From the NCBI GenBank assembly GCA_023131835.1, contig JAGLZA010000183.1, forward strand, positions 1-40,703: a DNA stretch of 40,703 nucleotides, in the 5' to 3' direction. The stretch comes from Caldifarciminota bacterium (GTDB taxonomy: Bacteria; Hydrothermota; UBA3072). Positions within the stretch are counted from its first letter, which is position 1. The number at the start of each line of letters is the position of its first letter. Under the pieces are notes generated by a model that was not told the DNA's origin, searched no databases, and was given only the letters and a program-made list of their open reading frames with translations. Positions 1-10,000 of the stretch are shown here, one piece after another. A program made the translations under genes and the position numbers.

Positions 1-29
1 CGTAGTAACAAAGATAGAGGAGTAGCACT

Positions 30-173
30 TTGAGAGTTATAGTGAGATTAGAATGCAGTGAATGTAAAGAACGTAATTATACAACGAGAAAGAATAAAGA
101 TGCAAGGGGTAAATTAAAATTGAATAAATATTGTTCTCGTTGTAAGAAACATACAATCCATAAGGAGGTTTAG
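30..173 (+). CDS. rpmG: 50S ribosomal protein L33
   Basis: A 47-codon frame too short for usual ORF cut-offs encodes L33, a small protein of the large ribosomal subunit. It carries two zinc-type cysteine pairs, ECSEC near residue 9 and YCSRC near residue 36, so this is the zinc-binding (C+) form. The usual family length is about 49-55 residues. The start is TTG at 30, preceded by the Shine-Dalgarno-like AGAGGAG at 16-22; there is no ATG at a usable place. It is followed at once by tRNA-Trp, secE and nusG, the standard neighbourhood of rpmG. Its TAG stop (171-173) supplies the first two bases of the tRNA. Confidence 0.9.
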   Translation: MRVIVRLECSECKERNYTTRKNKDARGKLKLNKYCSRCKKHTIHKEV

Positions 174-245
174 GCCTGTGGCTCAACTGGTTAGAGCACC
201 GGACTCCAAATCCGGGGGTTGGGGGTTCAAGTCCTCCCAGGCCTG
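172..245 (+). tRNA. trnW: tRNA-Trp (anticodon CCA)
   Basis: A full cloverleaf can be folded by eye. The acceptor stem is AGGCCTG (172-178) with CAGGCCT (238-244). The D stem is GCTC/GAGC (181-184/194-197). The anticodon stem is CCGGA/TCCGG (199-203/211-215) with loop CTCCAAA, giving anticodon CCA at 206-208. The T stem is GGGGG/CCTCC (221-225/233-237) around TTCAAGT. The discriminator is G245 and CCA is not encoded. Position 1 of the tRNA falls inside the rpmG stop codon, so both must be cut from one transcript. Confidence 0.95.
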
Positions 246-258
246 TTAAAAAGAAATA

Positions 259-444
259 ATGTTTAAAAAGGTAATTACCTTTTTTAAGGAAGTAAAGCAA
301 GAGTTATCCAGGGTTTCCTGGCCTAATCGTAGAGAGTTATGGGCATCGACTGGTATAGTGATTGTAGTTTCGATGATTTTTGCTGGCGTAATCTGGGTAA
401 TGGATATAATATTTAACCGTCTATTCTTTGTTCTTTTCGGGTAA
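259..444 (+). CDS. secE: Preprotein translocase subunit SecE
   Basis: This is a 61-residue single-pass inner-membrane protein, the short bacterial form of SecE that clamps SecY in the SecYEG protein-export channel. The amphipathic segment FFKEVKQELSRVSWPNRREL (about residues 8-27) holds the conserved VSWP motif, followed by one hydrophobic helix at about residues 31-58. Start ATG 259 lies 13 bases after the tRNA, with only a weak A-rich ribosome site. It lies between tRNA-Trp and nusG, as in most bacteria. Confidence 0.93.
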   Translation: MFKKVITFFKEVKQELSRVSWPNRRELWASTGIVIVVSMIFAGVIWVMDIIFNRLFFVLFG

Positions 445-456
445 GGCGTGAATGAT

Positions 457-981
457 ATGGAAAGTAGGTGGTATATAATCCATGTATTTACTGGTTATGA
501 AAGAAGGGTATCCCGATATCTCCAGGAAGAGATATCAAGGAGAGGAATAGGTGATTTGATAGACCGTATCATTGTTCCCAAGCGGATGATAAAGGTTCGG
601 GATAGTGAAGGGAATATATCCAGTAAGGAGAAAAGATTATATCCCGGGTATATCCTTATCCATGCAGCTCCAGATGATTTGGTTATGCAGTTGATTTCTG
701 AGTCTCCACGTGTTATGGGTTTTCTTGGAAAAAAAGCTCCCCAGACTATATCGGAGGAGGAAGCTGAGAAGATAATGGAACTTATGGGAACTGTAGAGGA
801 AATAAGTGAAACGCGTTTGTTAATTGATCAAAGTGTTCGAATTATTGATGGTCCTTTTACTGATTTCAATGGAACAGTGAAAGAAGTCAATAGGGAGAAG
901 GAACGATTGACCGTTATGGTAACGGTATTCGGTCGGTCTACGCCGGTCGAACTTGGTTACAATCAGGTTGAGTCGACTTAG
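457..981 (+). CDS. nusG: Transcription termination/antitermination protein NusG
   Basis: NusG binds the clamp of RNA polymerase, suppresses pausing and links transcription to Rho or to the leading ribosome. The N-terminal NGN domain begins at [11 protein letters not shown]. The C-terminal KOW domain is seen as [18 protein letters not shown] followed by a [12 protein letters not shown] strand. An in-frame GTG at 448 would add three residues but has its AAGG only one base away. ATG 457 has the same AAGG (443-446) at a normal distance and gives the usual short N-terminus before WY, so I prefer it. Length is then 174 residues, normal for the family. It runs into rplK with 13 bases between. Confidence 0.93.
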   Translation: MESRWYIIHVFTGYERRVSRYLQEEISRRGIGDLIDRIIVPKRMIKVRDSEGNISSKEKRLYPGYILIHAAPDDLVMQLISESPRVMGFLGKKAPQTISEEEAEKIMELMGTVEEISETRLLIDQSVRIIDGPFTDFNGTVKEVNREKERLTVMVTVFGRSTPVELGYNQVEST

Positions 982-994
982 GAGGATAAAGAAG

Positions 995-1426
995 ATGGCA
1001 AAAGTGAAAAAGGCAGAGATAAAGTTATTGATACCTGCAGGGCAAGCTACTCCAGCGCCACCTATTGGTCCAGCCCTGGGACAATATGGTGTGAATATTA
1101 TGAACTTCTGTACTCAATTCAACGAAAGAAGCAAGGATAGGGGAGATGATCTTATTCCTGTTATTCTTACAGTGTACAAAGATAATTCCTTCGATTTTAT
1201 TATGAAGAAACCCCCGACATCTTTCCTTCTCAAGAAAGCAGCGGGTATTTTGAAAGGTTCCGGAGAACCCAACAGGGAGGAGGTTGCAACTGTAACAAAA
1301 AAACAGGTTAGAGAAATCGCTGAAGTAAAGTTTGAAAATCTTAATGCAGGCGATATTGAACAGGCTATGAAGATTATTGAAGGTACAGCACAGTCTATGG
1401 GAATATTGGTTGAAGGGGGCAAGTAA
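995..1426 (+). CDS. rplK: 50S ribosomal protein L11
   Basis: L11 (143 residues) forms the stalk base with 23S rRNA helices 43-44 and contacts elongation factors. The N-terminal domain has the family motif [20 protein letters not shown], and the C-terminal RNA-binding domain includes [12 protein letters not shown] and ends with a GTAQSMGI stretch. The open frame extends upstream to 953 inside nusG, but the strong AGGAGG at 980-985 and the [10 protein letters not shown] start fix ATG 995. Its TAA overlaps the rplA ATG by one base. Confidence 0.96.
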   Translation: MAKVKKAEIKLLIPAGQATPAPPIGPALGQYGVNIMNFCTQFNERSKDRGDDLIPVILTVYKDNSFDFIMKKPPTSFLLKKAAGILKGSGEPNREEVATVTKKQVREIAEVKFENLNAGDIEQAMKIIEGTAQSMGILVEGGK

Positions 1427-2136
1427 TGAAGAGGAGTAGGAGATACGAGGGATTACGGAATCAGTTTGATAAAAGCAATAGGTACCCTATAGAAGAGGCG
1501 ATTAAAGAGGTTCGTAAATTAGCAACTGCAAAATTTGATGAGACTATCGAACTATCTGTAAATCTCGGTGTAGACCCAAGGAAATCTGACCAAATGGTTA
1601 GAGGTTCTGTAGTTCTTCCAAAGGGGAGCGGTAAAGAAAGGAAGGTGCTCGTTTTTGCTGAAGGAGAATTACAGGTAAAGGCTGAAGAGGCAGGAGCAGA
1701 TTGGGTAGGAGGGGAGGAGTTTGTTAAGAAAATAGAGGATGGATGGCTCGAATGTGATGCTGTAGTGTCAGTGCCCGAAATGATGCCAAAGATTGGAAAA
1801 CTGGGCAGGATATTAGGACCAAGGGGATTGATGCCAACGCCCAAGGATGGAACGGTAACGAGAGATATTGGCGCAGCCGTTGAGGAAATCAAGAAGGGGA
1901 AAATCAATTTCAAGGTAGATAAAAGCGGAAATCTCCATATTCCCATTGGAAAGGCATCTTTTAAGGAAGAAGACCTCTATGAGAATTTTTCGGAAGCAAT
2001 CCGAAAGATATGGAGTCTTCGGCCTCCTTCTGCTTCCGGTGTTTACATCTACAGTATTATTCTCTCTTCAACGATGGGCCCAGGAGTAAAGGTTGATACA
2101 CAGCAGGTAAGAAATGAAATTATTCAACGGAGATAG
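1426..2136 (+). CDS. rplA: 50S ribosomal protein L1
   Basis: L1 (236 residues, typical about 230) builds the mobile L1 stalk that guides exit-site tRNA and in many bacteria represses its own operon by binding the mRNA. The signature GKLGRILGPRGLMPTPK is present near residues 125-142, preceded by VSVPEMMPKI. The C-terminal GPGVKVD is also typical. The start ATG shares a base with the rplK stop, which implies translational coupling. I did not find an obvious L1-binding mimic upstream. Confidence 0.96.
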   Translation: MKRSRRYEGLRNQFDKSNRYPIEEAIKEVRKLATAKFDETIELSVNLGVDPRKSDQMVRGSVVLPKGSGKERKVLVFAEGELQVKAEEAGADWVGGEEFVKKIEDGWLECDAVVSVPEMMPKIGKLGRILGPRGLMPTPKDGTVTRDIGAAVEEIKKGKINFKVDKSGNLHIPIGKASFKEEDLYENFSEAIRKIWSLRPPSASGVYIYSIILSSTMGPGVKVDTQQVRNEIIQRR

Positions 2137-2138
2137 TT

Positions 2139-2657
2139 ATGGGAATTGAAGAAAAGAAAATAGTAGTAAAGAATATAAAAGAGAGACTAAATAGGGCTAC
2201 CTTAATATGTTTTGCAAATTTCGGCCACCTTTCAGCTCCCAGGATGAATGGACTACGTGCTTTATTAAAGAAGAGTGATGCCGAGATGAAGGTATTTAAG
2301 AATCGGCTGATTCTTAGAGCCCTGAAGGAGAATTCTATTGAGGAGCTTTCAGGGCTACTTAGTGGCCCTACCGCAATGATATTTGCCTATGGTGATCCTA
2401 TAGCAGCAATTAAAATAATTGCTGATTTTAAATCTGGTGATGATATACCCGTTGTGAATGGTGGGTATATAGAAGGTGAGATATTTGATGGAGAGAGTAT
2501 TTTGAAATTAGCTACTATACCATCAAGGGAAGAACTGTATGGTAAAATGATTGAAATCTTCTCTTCATCCCTTGTTAACATGGTTTACATACTTTCGAAT
2601 ATTCCGAGGAGATTAGTAAATATTCTATCCGGGATAGCGGATCAAAAGGAGGAATAA
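2139..2657 (+). CDS. rplJ: 50S ribosomal protein L10
   Basis: L10 (172 residues) anchors the L7/L12 dimers to the ribosome stalk. The N-terminal part shows the L10 pattern with [21 protein letters not shown] followed by [12 protein letters not shown], then a [19 protein letters not shown] strand-helix unit. The C-terminal helix that holds L7/L12 includes [20 protein letters not shown]. Only two bases separate it from rplA, so the long L10 leader used for feedback in gamma-proteobacteria is missing here. The last base overlaps rplL. Confidence 0.94.
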   Translation: MGIEEKKIVVKNIKERLNRATLICFANFGHLSAPRMNGLRALLKKSDAEMKVFKNRLILRALKENSIEELSGLLSGPTAMIFAYGDPIAAIKIIADFKSGDDIPVVNGGYIEGEIFDGESILKLATIPSREELYGKMIEIFSSSLVNMVYILSNIPRRLVNILSGIADQKEE

Positions 2658-3049
2658 TGGCAGAAGAGGTAAAATTAACGAAGAATGCAGAAAAGGTTAT
2701 TGACTTAGTGGGAAAGATGAATTTATTGGAATTAAAAACACTCGTGGATGCAATGGAAGAGCGATTTGGAGTAACGGCTGCAGCTCCTGTTATGCAAGCA
2801 CCTTTAGCATCTGCAGCGCAGGCAGAGGTAGAAGAAAAGACAGAGTTTAATGTGATTCTAAAATCCTTTGGTGATAGTAAGCTTGCCGTAATAAAAGACG
2901 TTCGTTCTTTACTTTCACTTGGTTTGAAAGAAGCCAAGGAACTTGTCGAATCTGTGCCCCAGACACTCAAGGAGGGGATATCAAAGACCGAAGCTGAGGA
3001 GATGAAGAAAACCATTGAAGAAGCAGGTGGTGAAGTAGAATTAAAGTAA
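2657..3049 (+). CDS. rplL: 50S ribosomal protein L7/L12
   Basis: This is the acidic stalk protein (130 residues) that recruits translational GTPases. The N-terminal dimer domain has [17 protein letters not shown], followed by an Ala-rich hinge (about residues 39-55). The C-terminal domain carries [20 protein letters not shown] and [14 protein letters not shown], the factor-binding helices. It follows rplJ with a one-base overlap and is separated from rpoB by 117 bases, in which I see no convincing terminator. Confidence 0.96.
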   Translation: MAEEVKLTKNAEKVIDLVGKMNLLELKTLVDAMEERFGVTAAAPVMQAPLASAAQAEVEEKTEFNVILKSFGDSKLAVIKDVRSLLSLGLKEAKELVESVPQTLKEGISKTEAEEMKKTIEEAGGEVELK

Positions 3050-3166
3050 GAGCCTGGGTTTTATTAAATTGCATAGCAAATCAGGCAGAATGGTTGTCTC
3101 CGGGTGAAAGTGATAAGCTTATATTGTCACTAAAAATTTTGTTATATTGCAAAAGGAGGGATTCTA

Positions 3167-6100
3167 TTGGTTCCCAAAAGGAAGTATTTTAATTATAATA
3201 GAAATCTTCTGGAAGGACTTGAGTTTAAGGCGCCTAACTTCTTATCTGTTCAGCGAGACTCCTTTGAGAGGTTTATGCAGAATGAATATAACGACAGTCC
3301 AGAAAATCGCCCTGATAAAGGGTTAGAGTCGGTATTTCGAGAGATTTTTCCGATTGAAGATATTCATGGTAGATATAAATTAGAATATCTTTATTATTGG
3401 CTTGAGCCTCCCAGGTATACACCTGAACAAGCCAGGGAAAAAGAAGTCACCTATACTTCCCCTCTTTTTGGACGTTTTAGATTGATTGAGTATGAGGTAT
3501 CAGAAGAATCGTCTATCTCAAGGGATTTTAAAGGAAAAAGAGAAGTTCGACAGTCGATAGAACAGGATGTCTTCCTACTCGACTTCCCCTTGATGACAGA
3601 AAGGGGAGACTTTGTAATTAATGGAGTGGAAAGGGTGATAGTGGGACAACTCCATCGGTCCCCTGGTGTATACTTTGAGGAAGAAAAGATTGATGAGGCA
3701 AGAAGTACATTCAACGCGCAGATAATCCCTGATCGAGGGTCCTGGATTCGTTTTGAGATAAAAATGAAGGAAGTTATAAAGGTCAATTTGAATAGGAGAC
3801 GTCGTTTTCCTGTAACGGTACTTATAAAGGCTTTAGGATATCTTAAAGATATTGAAGAATCGGAACGGAAAAAAGAATCCCTGCTTGCGGAAATCAGGGA
3901 AAAGGGGTTTAGAGAAGAACTCGTTTCCAGTATCAATGAGATTGATAAAGAGATCGAGGGAGCAAAGGGAATCTGGAATTCAAAGGAAGATATCCTTTTA
4001 ATTTTCTTCCAGGAAGAAGAATTGGATATTACTGATGTTCGTCTTATCGGTAAATATCTCTCAAAGGACATCATATCAGAGGAAACAGGAGAGGTGTTTG
4101 CTGAGGCTGGAGATAGGATTGACGAAGAGAATCTAAAGGAGTGGTGTTCAAAAGATATTAAGAAGTTATTTATTCTATCCGTACCAGTTAAGTCAACACC
4201 ATCCTATATGCTAAATACATTAAGAAAGGATAAAGCGGAGGACGGCAGAGAGGCTGTACAGAAGATATATCAATACCTTAGAGGAACACATGCTCCAAGT
4301 GTAAAGATTGCAAGTGACCATTTCCGTTCTACTTTCTTTAACTCTGCAAATTTTAATCTTTCAAGAGTGGGTCGAAAAGCTATAAATAGAAAATTAAACC
4401 AGGAAGTTGATGAGAATTTTTTATCTCTTGCCCCCATGGATTTTATCAATACCATTAAGGGTTTGATGGAACTTGCGGATGGTAAGAGAGAGGAAGATGA
4501 TATAGATCATCTTGGAAACAGAAGGGTCAGGACTGTTGGAGAGCAATTGGAGAATCAAATCAGGGTGGCTCTCCGCAGAATGGTAAGAACGATAACGGAA
4601 AGGATGATCATTAAGGAAAATGAAGAGATGACACCAAAAGAATTGATAAATACCCGACAGATTAGTGGACTTATAAATTCATTCTTTGCGACGAGTCAAC
4701 TCTCCCAGTTTCTTGATCAGTCAAATCCTTTAGCGGAGCTTACCAATAAGAGACGTTTATCTGCTCTGGGACCCGGGGGGTTAACCCGTGATACTGCGGG
4801 TTTTGCAGTGCGTGATGTTCACTATTCCCATTATGGTCGTATATGTCCGATTGAAACTCCCGAAGGGCCCAATATTGGATTAATCACATCTCTTGCTTCT
4901 CTCAGTTATATTAACGAAGACGGTTTTATAGAAACTCCATATAGGAAGGTTAAGAAGGGAGTTCTTCTCGGTCAGATAGACTATCTTGATGTTACAACTG
5001 AAGATAAATTTACCATAGCACCGGCAAATCCAGAGGTGGATAAGAATAATAAGATCAAAAAAAACTATCTGATTGCAAGAAGAAAGGATTCATATCCGAT
5101 GGTTAAAAGAGAGGAGATTGACTATGTTGACCTTATTCCTCAGCAACTGGTCTCAGTCTCTTCTTCTCTCATTCCGTTCCTGGAGCACGATGATGCCAAC
5201 AGGGCTCTGATGGGATCGAATATGCAACGTCAGGCAGTTCCTCTTTTGACACCTGAAGCTCCTCTTGTGGGGACAGGGATTGAAGAAAAGGTGGCAAGGG
5301 ATTCACAAGCAGTGGTTGTGGCAAAGAGGGGAGGGGTGGTTCATAAGGTAACAGCCGAGGAAATCTGGATTAAAAGAGGTAAAAGACTTACAGCCGAGCC
5401 ATATGATATTTATCATCTCGGGAAATTCAAGAGGTCCAATCAAAATACCTGCATGAATCAGCGTCCTATAGTGAAAAAGGGTCAGAAGATTGAAGAGGGA
5501 GATATTATTGCAGATGGAGCAGCAATCGATCAGGGTGAATTGGCATTGGGGCAGAATGTTCTTGTAGCGTTTGTTCCATACTTTGGGTGGAACTATGAAG
5601 ATGCTATTGTTATATCAGAGAGGTTGTTGAAAGAAGATGTATTTACTTCGTTTCACATTGAAGAATATACATGTGATGTTCGAGATACAAAACTGGGGTC
5701 TGAAGAAACCACAAACGAGATTCCCAATGTTTCTGAAGAGGCTGTTGCTGACTTAAACAAGGAAGGCATTGTCAGGATTGGCGCTACAGTAAGTGAAGGT
5801 GATATACTTGTAGGGAAGATTTCGCCAAAAGGAGAAACAGAACTTACACCTGAGGAAAAATTACTGCGAGCCATTTTTGGAAAGAAAGCTGAAGATGTCA
5901 AGGATACTTCTCGCAAGGTTCCTTCAGGTGTATCCGGGGTTGTTATTGGAACATCCATTTTAGAGAGGAAACCAAGAAAAAGCAAGATTGATGCTGTTTC
6001 GCAAAAGTACGATAAGCGCATTCAGGAGTTAAAAAAGAGAAGAGAATCCATAGTAAGGGATTTATTGCTTGGAAAGACCGCAAAAAAGACCTTATATGTT

Positions 6101-7081
6101 GTAACCAGGGATAAAAATAGTGGAGAAGAGAAGAGAGAGGTTCTTCTAAGGATAAATTCAAAATTCAAACATAAGCATATATCCAGAATTGAACAATGGG
6201 AAGGATTTTCTGGTTATCCCTCGGTGCAAAAATTTTTAGAAGAGACGAATGAAAAGATTGAAAAGTTAGAAAAAGAGAAAGATGATGTTATAACCATTGC
6301 AGAGAGAGGTGACGAATTACCTGCCGGGGTAAATAAATTGGTGAAGGTGTACATTGGACAGCGTAGAAAGGTTTCTATTGGTGATAAACTATCAGGTCGG
6401 CATGGCAATAAGGGCGTTGTATCTCGGATTGTGCCTGAAGAAGATATGCCATATCTTGAAGATGGGACTCCGATTGATGTAGTTTTGAATCCTCTTGGAG
6501 TTCCCTCGAGGATGAATGTAGGACAGATACTTGAAACGCACCTTGGATGGGCAGCAAAGAAGTTAAATATAATGGTTGCAAGTCCCGTCTTTGAAGGGAT
6601 CTCTGTTAAAAGGATAAAAGAGTTGCTTAAGGAAGTTGGTCTTCCGGAGGATGGAAAAGTATGTCTTTGTGATGGAAGAACTGGAGAGCCTTTTGACGAA
6701 AGGATAACAGTCGGTTATATGTCTATAATGAAACTCTACCATATGGTAGAAGATAAACATCATGCAAGGGCAACTGGTCCTTATTCCTTGATAACACAAC
6801 AACCTCTTGGAGGAAAAGCTCAATATGGAGGGCAGCGGTTTGGTGAAATGGAGGTCTGGGCTCTTGAAGCCTATGGAGCAGCCTATTGTCTTCAAGAGAT
6901 GCTTACAGTTAAATCAGATGATGTCGAGGGGAGAAATAAGACATATGAGGCTATAGTTAAGGGTAAAACTCCACCTCAGCCGGGATTCCCTGCATCCTTT
7001 GATGTTCTTGTTAAAGAATTACAGGGTCTTGGATTGAATGTTGAACTCCTTAAAGAAGGGGAGGAAGAATATGAGGTTTAA
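3167..7081 (+). CDS. rpoB: DNA-directed RNA polymerase subunit beta
   Basis: The beta subunit (1304 residues) forms one half of the RNA polymerase active cleft. Recognisable blocks are LMTERGDFVINGVERVIV, the rifampicin-pocket region SQLSQFLDQSNPLAELTNKR, RICPIETPEGPNIGLI, NMQRQAVPLL and GDKLSGRHGNKGVVSRI. The start is TTG 3167 behind AGGAGGG at 3154-3160. A charged coiled-coil-like insertion lies around residues 945-1040, before the AERGDELPAGV block. The residue aligning with E. coli His526 is Asn527, a substitution in the rifampicin pocket. The 3' end overlaps rpoC by 11 bases. The 117-base gap before rpoB holds only weak promoter-like hexamers. Confidence 0.98.
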   Translation: MVPKRKYFNYNRNLLEGLEFKAPNFLSVQRDSFERFMQNEYNDSPENRPDKGLESVFREIFPIEDIHGRYKLEYLYYWLEPPRYTPEQAREKEVTYTSPLFGRFRLIEYEVSEESSISRDFKGKREVRQSIEQDVFLLDFPLMTERGDFVINGVERVIVGQLHRSPGVYFEEEKIDEARSTFNAQIIPDRGSWIRFEIKMKEVIKVNLNRRRRFPVTVLIKALGYLKDIEESERKKESLLAEIREKGFREELVSSINEIDKEIEGAKGIWNSKEDILLIFFQEEELDITDVRLIGKYLSKDIISEETGEVFAEAGDRIDEENLKEWCSKDIKKLFILSVPVKSTPSYMLNTLRKDKAEDGREAVQKIYQYLRGTHAPSVKIASDHFRSTFFNSANFNLSRVGRKAINRKLNQEVDENFLSLAPMDFINTIKGLMELADGKREEDDIDHLGNRRVRTVGEQLENQIRVALRRMVRTITERMIIKENEEMTPKELINTRQISGLINSFFATSQLSQFLDQSNPLAELTNKRRLSALGPGGLTRDTAGFAVRDVHYSHYGRICPIETPEGPNIGLITSLASLSYINEDGFIETPYRKVKKGVLLGQIDYLDVTTEDKFTIAPANPEVDKNNKIKKNYLIARRKDSYPMVKREEIDYVDLIPQQLVSVSSSLIPFLEHDDANRALMGSNMQRQAVPLLTPEAPLVGTGIEEKVARDSQAVVVAKRGGVVHKVTAEEIWIKRGKRLTAEPYDIYHLGKFKRSNQNTCMNQRPIVKKGQKIEEGDIIADGAAIDQGELALGQNVLVAFVPYFGWNYEDAIVISERLLKEDVFTSFHIEEYTCDVRDTKLGSEETTNEIPNVSEEAVADLNKEGIVRIGATVSEGDILVGKISPKGETELTPEEKLLRAIFGKKAEDVKDTSRKVPSGVSGVVIGTSILERKPRKSKIDAVSQKYDKRIQELKKRRESIVRDLLLGKTAKKTLYVVTRDKNSGEEKREVLLRINSKFKHKHISRIEQWEGFSGYPSVQKFLEETNEKIEKLEKEKDDVITIAERGDELPAGVNKLVKVYIGQRRKVSIGDKLSGRHGNKGVVSRIVPEEDMPYLEDGTPIDVVLNPLGVPSRMNVGQILETHLGWAAKKLNIMVASPVFEGISVKRIKELLKEVGLPEDGKVCLCDGRTGEPFDERITVGYMSIMKLYHMVEDKHHARATGPYSLITQQPLGGKAQYGGQRFGEMEVWALEAYGAAYCLQEMLTVKSDDVEGRNKTYEAIVKGKTPPQPGFPASFDVLVKELQGLGLNVELLKEGEEEYEV

Positions 7082-10000
7082 TGTTGGAAAGAATAGGGAT
7101 AGTCTGCCGAAGGGTTTTAACCTCATAAAACTCTCTTTAGCATTTCCAGAAACAATTCTATCCTGGTCACATGGAGAGGTTACTAAATCAGAGACTATAA
7201 ACTATAGAACGCAAAAGCCTGAGATGGGTGGATTATTCTGTGAACGGATATTTGGTCCGGTTAAGGACTACGAATGTAACTGTGGAAAATACAAGGGGCC
7301 AAAATATAAAGGGCATATTTGTGAACGGTGTAAGGTTGAAGTGACTAAATCCAGCGTTCGAAGAGAAAGGATGGGACATGTAGAGTTGGCAGTGCCAGTG
7401 GCTCATATATGGTTTTACAAAGTTACTCCAACAAGGATAGGTGGATTACTGGATCTTACCAAATCGCAACTTCAGAGGGTTCTATATTATGAATCTTACA
7501 TTGTTACCGATCCTGGGGATGCTCCCCTTAAAAAGAAGCAGTTATTACCTGCCGAGGATTATCACAAACTTCAAGAAGAATATCATGGTTCCTTCACGGC
7601 AAAAATGGGGGCAGAGGCAATTTATGATCTTCTTAAGAATATTAATATTGAGGCTACTGCAGAGACCCTGAGGGCTCAAATAAAGAGTGAGCGTTCGAGT
7701 CACAAAAAGAAAAAATTACTCAAGAAGCTTTCCATTGTTGAGGCGTTTCGAAATTCAGGGAATAAACCTGAGTGGATGATCATTCGTGTTCTCCCTGTGA
7801 TTCCCCCTGATATAAGACCTCTGGTTCCATTGGAAGGAGGGGTGTTTGCTACCTCTGATGTTAACGACCTTTATAGGCGAGTGATTACTCGAAATAATAG
7901 ATTGAAGAACCTTGTAGATATTGATGCTCCTGATATTATCTTGCGGAATGAAAGGAGAATGCTTCAAGAGGCAGTTGATGCCCTTATGGATAATGCCAGG
8001 ATATCGCGTCCCATTACAGGAAGAGGTAATAGACCACTCAAGTCTCTCACTGATTCTCTTAAGGGAAAGAGTGGAAGGTTCAGGAGGAATCTACTTGGAA
8101 AGAGGGTTGATTATTCAGGGAGATCGGTAGTTACGGTAGATCCTACCCTAAAATTACATGAATGTGGTCTTCCCAAAACGATGGCACGGGAGTTGTTTAA
8201 GCCGTTTCTGATAAGAAAGTTAGAGGAACAGGGTGTTGTGGATTCAATAAGAAAAGCCAGAAAGAAACTGGAAACGGATGACCCACTTGTTTGGGATTTA
8301 TTGGAAGAGGTAGTTGATGGATACCCAATTCTATTGAATAGGGCACCCACTTTACACAGAATCTCGATAGAGGCTTTTCTACCAAAATTGGTAGAAGGGA
8401 ATGCTATCCGCATTCATCCTATGGTTTGTCCTCCTTTTAATGCTGACTTTGATGGAGACCAGATGGCTGTCCATATCCCTCTTTCTCCATATGCCCGGCT
8501 GGAAGCATATACCCTTATGCTTTCTTCAAGGAACATTCTTTCTCCTTCAAGCGGGATTCCACTGATCTCTCCTACTCGGGATATAGTTATTGGAATTTAT
8601 TACCTTACAAAGGAAAAATCTGAGGTTAAAGAGATAAAAAGCTTCTTCGATGACATAGATGAGGTAATTACTGCTTATGAAAGCGGTGTATTGAATCTAC
8701 ATGATTGGATTAAGTTTAGATATGATGGGAAATGGATTGAGACAACGACAGGAAGGGTTGTTTTTAACGAGATAGTTCCTGAACCACTTCGCTGGATAAA
8801 TGAAAAGTTAGCCAGTAAAAGCTTAACCGCTTTAGTTCGGAGGTGCTATAGGAAGTTAGGGATGGATACAACTGCTTTATTCCTGGATGATATCAAAACC
8901 CTTGGTTTTGAATATGCATCCATTTCTGGTTTAACCTTTGGCCTTGACGATATGATAATCCCTGAAGAGAGAGACAAGATTATTGAAGAAGCACGAAATA
9001 AGGTACAAGAGGCAGAGAAACAATATAAGGAAAAGGGAATTATTACAGAGGGAGAAAGGTACAATAAGGTCATTGATGCCTGGACAAGGGCAACAGAACA
9101 GGTGGAAAAAGCATTAAAGAATGCCCTTAGTGAGGATAGATTTGGTTTTAACCCCATATATATGATGACAAATTCTGGCGCAAGAGGTAATATGGACCAG
9201 GTTAGACAGCTTTCCGGACTTCGTGGTCTTATGTCTAAGCCTCAGAAAAAACTGTCTACACAGGCGATCATAGAAACCCCAATTCTCCATTCCTTTAAAG
9301 AAGGATTGAATGAAATGGAATATTTTATCTCTTCACACGGGGGGAGAAAGGGGCTGACCGATACAGCCCTGAAGACTGCTGAGGCAGGTTATCTTACCAG
9401 AAGATTAGTTGATGTAGCTCAGGAAATGGTGGTGACTGAAGGAGATTGTGGAACAGTGATGGGAGTTGAGGTATCTTCATTGGTAGAAGGAGGTAAGATC
9501 GTTGAACCTTTAAGGGATAGGATAGAGGGTTCATATACTGCTGATGATGTTGTTCATCCGCTTACAGGAGATATTATCTTGCCTGCAGGAGAATGGATTA
9601 CCGAGGAGAGTGCTATAGAGATTGAAGAAGCAGGGGTCGAATCGCTCAAGATGCGCTCTGTGTTGACCTGTGAGGCTGAGCGAGGTGTATGCCAGCAATG
9701 TTACGGTATGGATCTCTCTACCGGTGAATTAGTGGAAAAAGGGACGGCGGTTGGTGTTATAGCTGCGCAATCCATTGGAGAACCCGGTACACAGTTGACA
9801 CTGAGGACCTTCCATGTGGGTGGTATCGCTTCTGGTGTGGCCGAGGAATCTGTCCAGAAGGCACCCAAAGATGGAAAGATAAAATTTTCTCCCGGTCTAT
9901 TATTTGAAGAACGAAGGGATAAATTCCATGTAGTCCTCTCAAGAAAGAGTGCAATCTTCTTAGAACACAGTGGCGGAAGGTTGAGGTATAGAGTCCCTTA

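Noticed and set aside
2139-2140. L10 leader (feedback site) before rplJ
   Set aside because: Only two bases separate rplA and rplJ.
3094-3148. Promoter-like hexamers between rplL and rpoB (TTGTCT...TTATAT and TTGTCA...TATATT)
   Set aside because: Spacers are 19 and 13 bases, outside the normal range, so I did not list a promoter.
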